Source: Mesostigma viride | Taxonomy: Eukaryota; Streptophyta; Mesostigmatophyceae; Mesostigmatales; Mesostigmataceae | Assembly (NCBI GenBank): GCA_009746045.1 | Contig: RPFO01000115.1 | Location: 740,474 to 804,473 of the forward strand | Reading direction: 5' to 3' | DNA: 64,000 nucleotides | In this document: positions 1 to 9,849 of the stretch, piece by piece | Layout of the letters: the number at the start of each line of letters is the position of its first letter | How positions within the stretch are numbered: position 1 is the first letter of the stretch | Translations under genes and position numbers: made by a program | Notes under the pieces: model-generated | Database searches by the model: none | The model's input: only the letters and a program-made list of their open reading frames with translations | What the model was told of the DNA's origin: nothing

Positions 1-1036
1 GATCCCCCCAGATTTAATTTTTCCCAGTATTCCATCCGGCGCCATCCCTTCACCCAAAAACTTCCACCCCCCAGGTCGCTAACTTTGCTAGTTAACTATC
101 GGACTAAACCACATGTTGTTAAATGTTTATACAATATTACTGACCCGGCCCGAAATTTCCCTACGCATCTAGTAATGGACAGAATTCTTTCTTATGCAAA
201 CAAATCTACAGCGTTAATAAACACACCTGGAATTCGATTCAAAGCAATATGTAAATCAGGCAACCTCGCAACGCTTCATCAATCAGCTCATCAATCATAT
301 TCCTAAAACCTTTGCCATCATCGAGACATCGACCATTGCCAGTCGTCCTGGGTTACAACTTTACATTCGTCTAGAACTCTCGTCACTCTCGCCGCCAAGC
401 AGGCGAAGGGCCGGCGGGTCTGGCATGGGCATGATAACGGTCTAGAATCTTGAAGCATATCAACGAACAGACCTGGACTGGTGAACTTGAATTCGTAGAT
501 ATCCAGTACGAAGTTAGCACTTCAGTGGACTTCAGTACATTAGTAGGTACCCACTATATATTGACCCTGCCTGACGCATAGACTCGGTGCCCATAAGTAC
601 TGACGTCAGTGACGTGCTGCCTGAATTTACGCGTCAGACGACTGACGTGCAGACAAAATTTATGCGTCAGTCGACTGACGCAGAGCCAAAATTTACGCGT
701 CAGCTGTCTGACGTGCGGACGAAAAAGTCGGACGCGTCAGACACTGACGCGTCAGCGGCTGACGTATACGTCCCGTTACTAGAAGCACTGTCGACTTCCA
801 TGGCGCGACAATAGAAGACGGGCCTAGATGCTGCCACTTGTCCCCCACTCATTATGTGATTGCCTGCTCCTTTTATCGGCCGACCATCAGGCGCATACAG
901 CCCAGCATTCGATGCCACGAGCAACACTTTGCAACATTCCTTTTTTTATGTATCGTTCTTGTCTCATGTAGATATGTAGGAGTAGATATATACATGTGGT
1001 TGTGTCTCGTGCATTAATATACCCCTTGCTTCGCAG
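1..1036. other. Upstream DNA without a supported gene
   Basis: No convincing exon is seen here. Short ORFs at 85-306 and 700-927 have no recognisable composition or splice context. The only notable structure is the TGACG-motif cluster described separately. The stretch could hold the promoter or a long first intron of the gene that follows. Confidence 0.5.
597..770. promoter_or_regulatory. Dense array of TGACG/CGTCA motifs
   Basis: Within about 170 bp the core TGACG, or its complement CGTCA, occurs more than ten times. It is often arranged as facing pairs such as GCGTCAG-N3-CTGACG. TGACG is the known core of bZIP (TGA/CREB-type) binding sites. The array lies about 300 bp upstream of the first supported exon of the gene at 1067-3355, so a regulatory role is possible. 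It could instead be a decayed inverted-repeat satellite. An ORF (587-814) runs through it, but its peptide only reflects the repeat. Confidence 0.35.
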
Positions 1037-1066
1037 CACGCAGCCCTACGCGTACGCGTCCTCGAA

Positions 1067-3355
1067 ATGCCGGGCAAGCGCAGGTGCAACCCCCCCACAC
1101 CATGCCTGGTTACTGCCTCGCAGCATCATGGCACCCGGTGGTTAACACCTCCCGTGCCCCTGCCTCGCTGTGTGCATGCATGCACGCGTGACCTGCTGTG
1201 TGCTCCGCGTGCGCCCTGTCCTGTGTGCCAGCCTGCGCGAAAAGTACATCAGCAGCGTGATCAGCTCCCCCCACCAGATCGACACGAGCGGCAACCCGCT
1301 GGCTGCCAACGTGCTGTCCACCCTCGACTCCCTCATGGGTGGGGGCCTCAAGCTGCCCATGAGTAAGTGCGCGTGTGTGTGGGGTGACAATTACATGCGT
1401 GCGCGGGTGGGGCGACCGTGAGGGTGTTTATGTGGCCCACCGTGGGTATAATGTTAGCTGTCGGCATGTGGCTGTCTGTGTCTTTGGCTGTCGGTGCCAT
1501 CACGAGCGCTGGCATGTGGTCGGCAGAGCGTGGGGGAGTCCTCAGTGGATCCTCTCTGGATGCATTGTGGCTGGAGGTTCCACCTGTCCTCCTGGAATCA
1601 GCTGGTCTTATGCTGGTGGTAGGCTGTAACTCGCATGCGTTGTACTGTTCAGGGCCCAAGTGTCCACCGGTGCACTTCAATGGTACCAACTGCATGCTGC
1701 GCTGAGGCGGGTGGCCGTTTTTTATGTTTGTTTCACCAGTACGCATCAACAGCCAGTTCAGTAGCGCCTTCTATGCAACGATCATAGAGCAGGCTGAGGC
1801 GGGTGGCCGTTTTTTATGTTTGTTTCACCAGTACGCATCAACAGCCAGTTCAGTAGCGCCTTCTATGCAACGATCATAGAGCAGTGCACGTGCAAGTGCA
1901 AGGGAGTGGTGGTGAACTGGCGTGTACAGCAACTGATGGCTGGTGTTCTGTGGGTGGGTGGGTCATAGGCTCCTTGGCTGAGTGCACAGCGACCTGTTGG
2001 CCTGATGCGAGCCAGACAGAATATGCCACCATGTTTGGCAGGCACCATATTTGGCAGACAGCAAGTCACCATATGGTTGCGAGGACAGCTACCAGCATTG
2101 GGCTGCGCTTGGTGGTTTCTCATGTGTCGGTTGACTTCGATCCGCACTTTCGCTGGCAGCATCGGTGGATTTGGCACGAGATGCAGCGGATACCTGACCT
2201 CAGCCTTTTGGTGATCTCAACCTGTTGGTGTGCATGGATTGAACGGCAAGCCTGTCATCGGTGGTGAACGCTGCGTTGCAGAGCTCTAGGTTGGTGATTG
2301 CTGCTTGCATCTGACACATGCCACTCCACTCCCTTTCGTCCCCTTTGCGGCCACCCTTCGCGCAGATGAGTCCTTCCAGCGCCAGTTCCTGCTGACCTTC
2401 CTCGACGACACCATGATGGTGCGTGATGATGTTATGGCGATGCTATGAGTGGCATGACAATGCTGTAAAACTAAATACATTTGATGGTTGGTTTCGGACT
2501 GCGTTGTGATGTTGCGGAGATACACAGTGGCTGACATCATGACACACGGTGGCTGACGCGTTGATGTGACAGTGCACGTTGATAATGATGTGAGCATTAT
2601 GGTATCCGGGAATAATGTATTCGAGGGTGTGGAGGCACTTCTTGACGTGTGCCCTTTTGTCCGTTCATCCACGGCATTGCATGATCAGCTGCTTGGTTTT
2701 AACTGCTCCTTGAAGGTAGGTTGTAGCCTTCAGGGATGAGGTGGGTGGTAGCCTCGGGGCGAAGCCTTTAGGGATATCTCCCTGCACTGCTGCCCTTGCT
2801 CGCTGTGCTGTTGGTGCTTGTGCTGCCCACAATGCTTGTGCACTTCGCGTGAACGTCATTCTCTGGCCCTGGTGTGTGCGTGCCAGGGTGCAGCAGTGTG
2901 CTCAGGTCCAGAGATGAGCAGGTCCCTGGCCCCCTGCACCGTTGGTTCTGCCTTTTGTGAAACTGTCAATCTAATGGATATCATTGTACATTTCCACCTA
3001 AAGTAGTTGTCGGGACTTTCTCCAGATCCATCAGCACGTTTAGTCAGAAATTAGTTCTTGTTGTGTGCGTATACACCTGGTTTTGTTGAATGCAAAGATG
3101 CAGCGGTGAGATGGCCAGTACAAGGGTTTACCATTCACCAGGAACCAAAGAGACTGCCTGGCCAGTGTGTGTGAAGGTCCGTGCTGCATTCTTTCCCGTC
3201 CCTTACAGGTGGTCATGCTTGTCGTATCTGGTTTTGTTCTTGCTTTCGACGTTCTTCGTGCGCAGATTGCCCGGGACAGCAAGGGCGTGGACATCATGGT
3301 CCGCCTCCCTGGTGAGGACACCTTTGCGCCCGATGCCATGGAATACGAGAGCTAA
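1067..3355 (+). CDS. Small multi-exon gene of unknown function
   Basis: Five exons join in phase: 1067-1083, 1232-1362, 1740-1802, 2366-2418 and 3209-3355 (stop TAA), giving 136 aa. Each intron has GT...AG ends; strong donors are GTAAGT at 1363 and GTGCGT at 2419. The protein starts MPGKRSLREKYISS. It contains GGGLKLPM, then SSAFYATIIEQ and DESFQRQFLLTFLDD, then one hydrophobic stretch (VVMLVVSGFVLAF) that may be a membrane anchor. It ends DTFAPDAMEYES. I do not recognise the family. The open frame continues upstream of the ATG to an AG at 1036, so further 5' exons cannot be excluded. Exon 3 lies in a 92-bp tandem duplication, and its donor (GTGGCC, 1803) is weak. Coding character is best in exons 2, 4 and 5. 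Confidence 0.55.
1701..1884 (+). repeat. Perfect 92-bp tandem duplication containing an exon
   Basis: Positions 1701-1792 and 1793-1884 are identical. Each unit has a short intron end (pyrimidine-rich, CACCAG) and the coding piece SSAFYATIIEQ. The unit is not a multiple of three, so both copies cannot be read in one frame. Using copy 1 with a donor at the start of copy 2 keeps phase with the next exon. Perfect identity means a very recent event, a population variant or an assembly error. Confidence 0.9.
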
Positions 3356-3529
3356 GCTTAAGGATGCACAGGACAGACGGGGTGTCCGGTTACTGGCTCC
3401 ATCAATAGTGTGAGCCGGCATGACACCGGCCGTGGGTTTCTAACGTGGATGTAGTTGCCTTAGCCAGGGGCTCGAATTGTAGTTTGCTATGAGTGGAGTT
3501 AGTGCTATTTTTACCAATATCCATGAGAC

Positions 3530-3625
3530 ACCAGCGCAGGCCAGAGATCTGGAGAATTCGGACTGTGGTTGCTCGAGCCATCCTCGTTTGATTAGTCGTT
3601 CAGGATGATGGAAATGAACGATGGC
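3530..3625 (+). repeat. Dispersed SINE-like repeat R1, degenerate copy
   Basis: It matches the R1 core (ACCAGCGCAGGCCAGA ... TCGTTCAGGATGATG) seen better preserved at 12405-12545, 27770-27925 (reverse), 52690-52870 and 57476-57600. Several substitutions and a small indel mark this as an old copy. The rest of 3356-4150 shows nothing else I can name. Confidence 0.6.
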
Positions 3626-4150
3626 TGGAATAGTGGCTGTGGACCGGCCAACCTGCCAATAGTACGTTAAATTTTAGTAGGCATCATATGGGCATGTCAA
3701 GTATAGCACGCTTTGTCTCTTGATTGCATGAGGTGTGCATAACTTCTACAAGAGTGCATGCACACATTCTTTGCTTGGCATGCACACATGTGAGCACTAG
3801 TGAAAGGATCCGCCAGGACTGATCCGCCAGCGCCTTTTTGCCATGCATGTATTCATCAATCAAAAAGTTTTCTGAGATCTGGGTATCGTGTATGTCACAC
3901 GAGTTCATGCATGCAAAACCAGAAGTTACATATGTTGAGAGCTAGTTACTAGTGCAGAAGATTGTAACAGATGAAATGAGCACATAGTGTAAGATGGACT
4001 GGCATCCGTCCATGCGGGTATAACGCCCATGTGTTCATCATCTACCGCCACAATTGCGAAGGCACAAGTGCTTTGTTGCATGCATGCAGGTTACCGGGCA
4101 TGCCTTACCTATAGAATTAGATAGAATGGAACCGGTAGGATTGGATGCCT

Positions 4151-4704
4151 CTCCATCCATCCATCCATCCATCCATCCATCCATCCATCCATCCATCCAT
4201 CCATCCATCCATCCATCCATCCATCCATCCATCCATCCATCCATCCATCCATCCATCCATCCATCCATCCATCCATCCATCCGTCCGTCCGTCCGTCCGT
4301 CCGTCCGTCCGTCCGTCCGTCCGTCCGTCCGTCCGTCCGTCCGTCCGTCCGTCCGTCCGTCTGTCCCTCCCTCCCTCCCTCCCTCCCTCCCTCCCTCCCT
4401 CCCTCCCTCCCTCCCTCCCTCCTCCCTCCCTCCCTCCCTCCCTCCCTCCCTCCCTCCTCCCTCCCTCCCTCCCTCCCTCTCCCTCCCTCCCTCCCTCCCT
4501 CCCTCCTCCCTCCCTCCTCCTCCCTCCCTCCCTCCCTCCCTCCCTCCCTCCCTCCCTCCCTCCCTCCCTCCCTCCCTCCCTCCCTCCCTCCCTCCCTCCC
4601 TCCCTCCCTCCCTCCCTCCCTCCCTCCCTCCCTCCCTCCCTCCCTCCCTCCCTCCCTCCGTCTGTCCGTCCGTCCGTCCGTCCGTCCGTCCGTCCATCCA
4701 TCCC
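4151..4704. repeat. Layered CCNT tetranucleotide microsatellite
   Basis: The array is built from blocks differing by one base: (CCAT)n 4151-4280, (CCGT)n 4281-4360, (CCCT)n about 4365-4658, (CCGT)n 4660-4692 and (CCAT)n 4693-4703. A 4-bp unit without stop codons opens long reading frames on both strands. These encode only Pro-Ser-rich or Gly-Arg/Asp-rich repeats and are not genes. Confidence 0.97.
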
Positions 4705-4844
4705 ATTCGTCAATCGGGGTTAATCATCCGTGACTCACAAACGGGAGCACGAACGTGTGCAATGCATATGCACATATATGTGCAGATGATTTTAATCAAT
4801 TAATTATCACGTACGTAGCCTGCGTCACGTGTGGGTACCAATAA

Positions 4845-5124
4845 AGGAACCTTCAACCCCGATGCACAATGAGAAGAAGGGCTTCAGGCCATGCACAGCT
4901 AGCGCCCTAGCTCCTCTAGGAGGGGGGACATCCCCCCCCAAAATCGTACATGAGCGTACTCCAGAGTTTGGCCTACCGCGCCGCCCGGCGCCAGCCAAAG
5001 TGAAAAGTGCTGGAGTGCACTCAGTCAGTCAAAAGCTGCGCCGGACCGCCTTGGGAGTGTGCTACGTGCTACGTGGCTTGTACGACACGTGGCACTCTTT
5101 GTAGAATCTTTTAGTAGAAGCTCA
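4845..5124. repeat. Dispersed repeat, part shared with 8141-8205
   Basis: A segment starting ACCTTCAACCCCGATGCACA recurs at about 8143 with small differences. It is followed by short G/C inverted repeats (GGGGGGACATCCCCCC near 4923) and GCGCCGCCCGGCGCC-like palindromes. No coding signal is seen. Family unknown. Confidence 0.5.
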
Positions 5125-5135
5125 TAGTAAGCGAT

Positions 5136-7233
5136 TAATTAATTAATTAATTATCAACATCACTCCGTTGGGAGTCAATGTAGCACATATCCCTGAGAAG
5201 GGGCATATGGCTTTAAATACATCCTAGGCTACTTCATGCAAGGGTGGGAATGTAAGCAACACTTGCTCTAGGTGCCGCAAGGGCACCGGCACCACCATGC
5301 TGTCTCAGGTTCAACCCAGCTAAGGGGATCCTGGCACGGGGGAGGAAGATCATCATGGCTATGCAAGGGCTAGGGCATGGCTTCTCGACAGAGAGCATCT
5401 CTCTGCATGGCATAGCATGGCTAAGTTCTTAATGCAACATCCATGGGGGTCCCATTATAGACAAAGCATGGCTAAATGTTGAAGGCATCATCCATGGGGG
5501 CCATTATGGGCGCACATGCGCGTGGGCCACATGCTAGGCTAAGCCTTACTAATCTACACTACTGGTATATATATTCCTAGTCTGAGGTGGCAGGAGGGGG
5601 CTGCCAGGGCTTGTGGTCAACGTGGATGACCGCCCCCCTCCAGTATACCGGCTTCCCCCTTGCGCTCTGCCGGAGCTGAAGGTAGGCCGGCCATAGCTCG
5701 CGTCGCCGTTGTTGCTGGGCCAGGGTCAAGTCGTCGTCCAGCGTGAAGCGAGTCTCCGAGAGCTTCTTGCGGCATTTAAGGAACGCCAGCTTGTCCGCCA
5801 TGTACTTAAAGGTGAGGAGCACGGGGGCCGGGCCAGCCTTCCCCCGCGCGCGGGGGAGGCGGACAGCCGACATGTCCAGCTCACCAGTGAGTAACATGGG
5901 GGCAAGAATGGCGCGCTTAAATGCCTCAAGAAGGCTCGTGGAGGTCTCACCTGCCTGCTGGTCGAAGTGCTTGACGATGACATTGTGGCTGCGCCGGGCG
6001 ATGTCGGCTTCCTCGCGAAGGTCGAGGGCTTGTTGCTTGAGTTGTGCCGAGATGGTGGAGGTGGTGGAGGTGGTGTGCTGCTTAAGCAAGTCCGCCCAGG
6101 TGGAGGGAGCATCGCCGGCCGAGCCAGCAGGCGCCGGCTGGGCGGCGATGTCCTTCACCGCCTGGGCGGTGAGGCCGGCGGTGTCATGCAAGCTCTCAAG
6201 GGCGTTGGCGGTGGCTTGAAGGCGTTGGTCGAGGTCGAGGAGCTGGGCTTTGATGTCGGCAGTGGAGGCGGAAATGGCCGTGGAGGTGGAGGCGGCGGCG
6301 GTGGAAATGTGAGGAAGTTCAGCAGTCAGCGTGCCGCCGATTGCTGCTATGTCGGCAGCAAGGGGGGTCACGTGCTGCTGAAAGGCTTCCGTGAGGATGG
6401 AGCGGAGGGTGGGGACGGAAAGGGGTGGAGCCCAGATCTCGCCGTCAGAGCGCTGGAGAAGGGAGTTGAGGATGGCGTGCTGGAGATGGGGGCGGACGCA
6501 GCCGGACAGCCCGTAGATGTTGGCCCAGCGGCTGCCGTCCGGGGCGAGGAGGCGATTGATGGAGTGGAAATGGAGGCACAGGTCGTAAAGCGAAGCGTAA
6601 TCCCCGAAGAAGATGCAGCGCAGAGCATCGGTCGGAGAAATGGTGGCCCAGTCGTAATCTGCGACCTTGAAAGGCCGGGGCCGAAAGCTCGGTTCTGGGC
6701 GTGAAGACCCTCCTGTGTCGTCGGCTGGGCGGGTGCGCTTGGGGTCAGGCGATGCAGATGGCGAGGCGTTAAGCCCGGGGGGTTGCTGGACGACCACCAG
6801 TGCACGACTAGTGTCATCGCCGCCTGCCGGACCTGAAGGCGAAGCTGCAGCCTGAGCTGCAGAATTTTCATTGCCGAGCGCAGCCGCCAGGCTGCGTTGC
6901 GTCGAGGCGCGTTTGTGCGCCATATATTGCGTTTTAGATTCGGAAAATTATATCAGCATGTGCGTCTTAGAAAGACGAAGCGATAGTGATATTCACGGCT
7001 AAATTCGGTGCTCAAACGTGAAAGTTATGAGCTCCGACAGCCATGGCTACCTCGTGGCCGGAATTTTGTGTTGCTTTGGCTATGGCTGCCTGATTCAGTC
7101 ATATTAGTCATCCAGTCATGATGTTTGATGCATGTTTGATGCTGTATAACTTATACAACACCTATTTTCAACGTTTTGACCCTCCAAGCTCACTATGGCC
7201 CCGTTTATGGGGCTCATGTCGTTGCGTCATGTT
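5136..7233 (-). mobile_element. Family A ORF1-only non-LTR element (copy A1), chimeric 5' end
   Basis: The element is on the minus strand. Its 3' tail is (TTAA)n at 5136-5152. Just inside is a perfect hairpin, ACTCC-GTTG-GGAGT at 5162-5175, then a 3' UTR up to 5576, ORF1 (5577-6923) and a conserved leader to about 7074. It is flanked by perfect 11-bp repeats TAGTAAGCGAT at 5125-5135 and 7234-7244. The last 159 bp at the 5' side (7075-7233) are not in other family A copies but match the interior of the piggyBac-like element at about 18553-18712. Both lie inside one target-site duplication, so this looks like one insertion of a chimeric cDNA. No RT or endonuclease is encoded. Confidence 0.85.
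5577..6923 (-). CDS. ORF1-like RNA-binding protein of family A element (intact, 448 aa)
   Basis: Intact ORF. Residues 1-75 are Ala/Ser/Pro-rich and low in complexity, with STQRSLAAALGNEN near the start. A central Ala/Thr/Gln-rich helical stretch (about 190-300) suggests a coiled coil. Next comes TWADLLKQH, common in LINE ORF1 proteins just before the RNA-binding fold, and NVIVKHFD, which resembles the first strand of an RRM-like domain. The C-terminal 110 residues hold RLPRARGKAG and DDLTLAQQQRRRELWPAYL, like the L1 ORF1p C-terminal domain (basic helix, RR, then LR). From family knowledge such proteins coat their own RNA and act as nucleic-acid chaperones. No reverse transcriptase follows. 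It shares most of its C-terminal half with the protein at 49679-51064. Confidence 0.8.
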   Translation of the reverse strand: MAHKRASTQRSLAAALGNENSAAQAAASPSGPAGGDDTSRALVVVQQPPGLNASPSASPDPKRTRPADDTGGSSRPEPSFRPRPFKVADYDWATISPTDALRCIFFGDYASLYDLCLHFHSINRLLAPDGSRWANIYGLSGCVRPHLQHAILNSLLQRSDGEIWAPPLSVPTLRSILTEAFQQHVTPLAADIAAIGGTLTAELPHISTAAASTSTAISASTADIKAQLLDLDQRLQATANALESLHDTAGLTAQAVKDIAAQPAPAGSAGDAPSTWADLLKQHTTSTTSTISAQLKQQALDLREEADIARRSHNVIVKHFDQQAGETSTSLLEAFKRAILAPMLLTGELDMSAVRLPRARGKAGPAPVLLTFKYMADKLAFLKCRKKLSETRFTLDDDLTLAQQQRRRELWPAYLQLRQSARGKPVYWRGAVIHVDHKPWQPPPATSD

Positions 7234-7249
7234 TAGTAAGCGATAGTAT

Positions 7250-7787
7250 TAGCATATTCTCCAAGTAGAAGAATTTTAATGATGGCATTTTGTACTGCAC
7301 TGCTCCGGCTTCAGGCTGGTACGTTGTTGGTGCAACGGTGGTCTGCAACTCAAGAATGACGTCAAGCCGGCGGAAATTCGATGCCTATTGCCTGACGACA
7401 GGTCCGGTGTCAGAATCAACAACAACAACCTGACGCCTGCCTGAAAGTTGATACGTCTTCCTAGAATCAACCAATACTTGGTAAGTTCTCAGCGTAAGTT
7501 GTAAGTACAGCACGGACTCCTGCACTTAAATCAAACGCCTGACCGAGCTAGCGGGATCACCAGAGCGCACTCCTTTCCTAAAACCAGGCGCCGGACCGGC
7601 GGGAGGAGTTAGCTCCACAAAATTTTTCTTCGCGCCGCCCTAAAATTTTTGACTGGAGTACACTCCGTCGCAAAAATTCTGCCGCCGGACACATTTTTTC
7701 CCGTTTTTGGAGTCCGCTCCACGTTTGGAGGTGCCGCGCCGGACACACGAGTGAGTGTGCTGTTTTGGCTGGATGTCCCCCCTCCTG
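7250..7787. other. Non-coding stretch with short palindromes
   Basis: No gene seen. It includes several CTCC/GGAG and GCGCCGG/CCGGCGC inverted pairs around 7590-7740, probably remains of an unidentified DNA transposon. Confidence 0.4.
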
Positions 7788-8563
7788 CTTCTCTCACTCA
7801 GCCCCAAGTGGGCAGGAGTACCTCCGCCACAAGAAAGACCCCAAGAAGCCCATGCAAGGTATTCTAGAGGGGCGGGGACTTGATCGTCAACAACATACCA
7901 GCTGTGACACCCCCCCACGGGGTAGACTATAGCCATAGTCACACCCATGTTTGAGTGATGTTAGCGTGGACATTCCTAGCCATCCCCGGCCTTGTGCAAC
8001 GTACACCAATGCAGGGTAGAACGTAACGATGCATGCCCCTAGCCTATAACCAGTAACCAACAGACATCCGCCAGCCTAGCTAGGCATCTCGCCTAGCACC
8101 GCCTGCATGTTTGCGCTCACGTCTCCATAGCAATGCAATTTAACCTTCAACCCCGATGCACAATGAGAAGAAGGGATCCAGGCCATGGAGCTAGCGCCCT
8201 AGCTTCTCTCACTCAGCCCTACATATAAGTGGGCAGGAGTACCTCCGCCACAAGAGAGACCCAAAGAAGCCCATGCAAGGTATTCTAGAGGGGCGGGGAC
8301 TTGATCGTCAACAACGTACCAGCTGTGACAGCTGGCCACGGGCTAGACTAGCCATAGTCACACCCATGTTTGAGTGATGCAACGTGGACATTCCTAGCCA
8401 TCCCCGGCCATGTGCAACGTATATACCAATCGGCAGCTACGGTAGAAAGTAACGATGCATGCCCCTAGCCTAGCTATAACCAGTAACCAACAGACATCCG
8501 CCAGCCTAGCTAGGCATCTCGCCTAGCAAGTTGCCTGTTTGCTCACGTCTTCATAGCAATGCA
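7788..8563. repeat. Two direct repeats of about 350 bp
   Basis: The segment beginning TCTCACTCAGCCC at about 7790 runs to about 8140 and recurs at about 8203-8563. The copies share long blocks (AGGTATTCTAGAGGGGCGGG; CATCCGCCAGCCTAGCTAGG) and differ by small indels such as a CATATA insertion. They are separated by the 65-bp piece also found at 4849. This may be a tandem duplication or the ends of a small retroelement. No ORF lies between them. Confidence 0.75.
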
Positions 8564-8569
8564 ATGCTC

Positions 8570-8797
8570 ACACTCCGGGTCATATTGCACCCACGGTGCC
8601 CACAGCGGGGGATTCCGGATCGTTTCGGCGGGTCTCATTGTGCATGCACCCTGTGGCGTGCCTGTGGCACAAGGGAAGGGGGGGGTGCTCTGCCCCCTGC
8701 CCGGCCGCTGTGCACTGCATGACAAGTTCAGGGATTAAAAGCACTCCGGACGACCGTGCTCCGGCCAACGGGAGCATGTGTTCAATTAATTGTGGGC
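8570..8797 (+). mobile_element. Family B element, 3' end fragment
   Basis: Sense-strand 3' UTR related to those at 58830-59000 and 60440-60620 (reverse). Shared landmarks are the phrase around TGCCTGTGGCACAAGGG and GGGATTAAAAGCACTCCG. The terminal hairpin is TGCTCC-N7-GGGAGCA at about 8758-8778, followed by a short TTCAATTAATT tail. The 5' part of the element is missing. Confidence 0.6.
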
Positions 8798-8903
8798 AGG
8801 CCACCTGGAGCGCTCTTAGCCTCTCGGCATCATGGTGCGGGCACAACTGCCGAACTGTGGGTGCACGCAATTTATATAAAGCGGCTTTCGGCATGTTCAC
8901 ATG

Positions 8904-8927
8904 ATTAAATTAAATTAAATTAAATTC
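8904..8927. repeat. (ATTAA)n retrotransposon-type tail
   Basis: Four to five copies of a 5-bp A/T unit, like those ending LINE copies at about 11145 and 30290. No stem-loop lies beside it, so it may be the tail of a lost or very short insertion. Confidence 0.5.
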
Positions 8928-8929
8928 GG

Positions 8930-9519
8930 CATGTTGCACATGATGCCCATGGCCTAATATAACATGACTGACGAGACAACTCGGGTCATCGCAGGATTTC
9001 GATCCCAATAAAAATATATACCAGTACGTTTCCACCGACGGACCGGTTATAATTCATAAACTATCATTATTGCGGGATGGCCGGCCGCACCACGCAGGAA
9101 TGGCCCGGCCGGCGGTGACCGACGGACGGTTGGACTAGTTGGCTTCACGAATTTCTGAAGCCACGTCGAGGACTTACACTTACTAGGCACCGCGCATGCA
9201 AGCCAACGGTCATAGCTCTAGTTGTCTCGATCGTGACCTTAATATAGATAGCAGAACTGGACCGACAGCACCGTAACTGAGCGCGTCAACTGACAAGGGC
9301 TCGGCCGGCTAGCACTTCCGGTCGGTGTCAACTGAGCATGTTGGTTAGGCGCACTGACTGAGTTCACTCATGCATACTGTACATACTGGCTAGAACCGAA
9401 CTAGATCATGTGCACCCGGCGGTCAGCGGTTCGGTGTTCCCACGCCGGTGACTGGCTTAGTTAGCAGACTTTTCGCGACCGCCCCGGAGATATCGCCCCG
9501 ACCCCGGGGGGTCCCATTG
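8930..9519. other. Gene-free DNA
   Basis: I see no ORF with coding character, no repeat array and no recognisable element in this stretch. Confidence 0.5.
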
Positions 9520-9656
9520 CATGGCCCGGGGGGGGGGGGGGGGGGGGGGGAGGGGGGTCCGAACACCCCACCCCCGACGATTTATGAGGGGGGGGGGCCG
9601 GGGGTCCGACACCCCCCCCCCCTCCCCCTCCCCCCCCCCCCCCCCTTGGGCCCCAT
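9520..9656. repeat. Poly-G / poly-C inverted tract
   Basis: A run of more than 20 G is followed by GGGGTCCGAACACCCC, then G9, GGGGTCCGACACCCCC and C-rich runs. The G side and C side can pair into a large hairpin, and the G runs could form quadruplexes. A related G/C-rich hairpin-like tract lies at 11700-11880. ORFs crossing this region are homopolymer artefacts. Confidence 0.85.
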
Positions 9657-9775
9657 TACCTTTGCCGCCCATTTTTTCCCGCCCAGGTTTTCCCGCCCAG
9701 GCTTTGCCGCCGAGCCCGGTTTTTCCCAAGAAAAAATAGTATATTTGAGGTCATCATAGTCCGAACATAGTCCGG

Positions 9776-9846
9776 AAACAGTTCGATATATCGAACTGTT
9801 TGACCCCCGGTGGCGCGGCGCTCAATTCCCGGAGCGCCGCGCCACC
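9776..9846. other. Adjacent perfect palindrome and long hairpin
   Basis: Positions 9776-9801 form a 26-bp perfect palindrome centred on GATATATC. At 9809-9823 and 9832-9846 lie 15-bp perfect inverted arms (GGTGGCGCGGCGCTC) with an 8-nt loop. Such structures are common at DNA-transposon ends. A CATAGTCCGG motif just to the left (about 9766) and its complement near 11120 hint at element ends, but I could not confirm a target-site duplication. Confidence 0.8.
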
Positions 9847-9849
9847 TGT

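Noticed and set aside
587-814. A 75-aa ORF with repeated TRQ(T/S)TD motifs
   Set aside because: It simply reads the TGACG motif array; no splice or start context supports it.
1646-1705. An extra exon PKCPPVHFNGTNCML in the first gene
   Set aside because: It runs into TGA without a donor, and skipping it keeps phase from exon 2 to the next exon.
2772-2848. A hydrophobic exon (LLPLLAVLLVLVLP) in the first gene
   Set aside because: It has AG/GT ends, but 77 bp would break the phase between exons 4 and 5.
4038-4803. Pro-Ser and Gly-Arg/Asp repeat ORFs (192-249 aa)
   Set aside because: Pure translation of the CCNT microsatellite.
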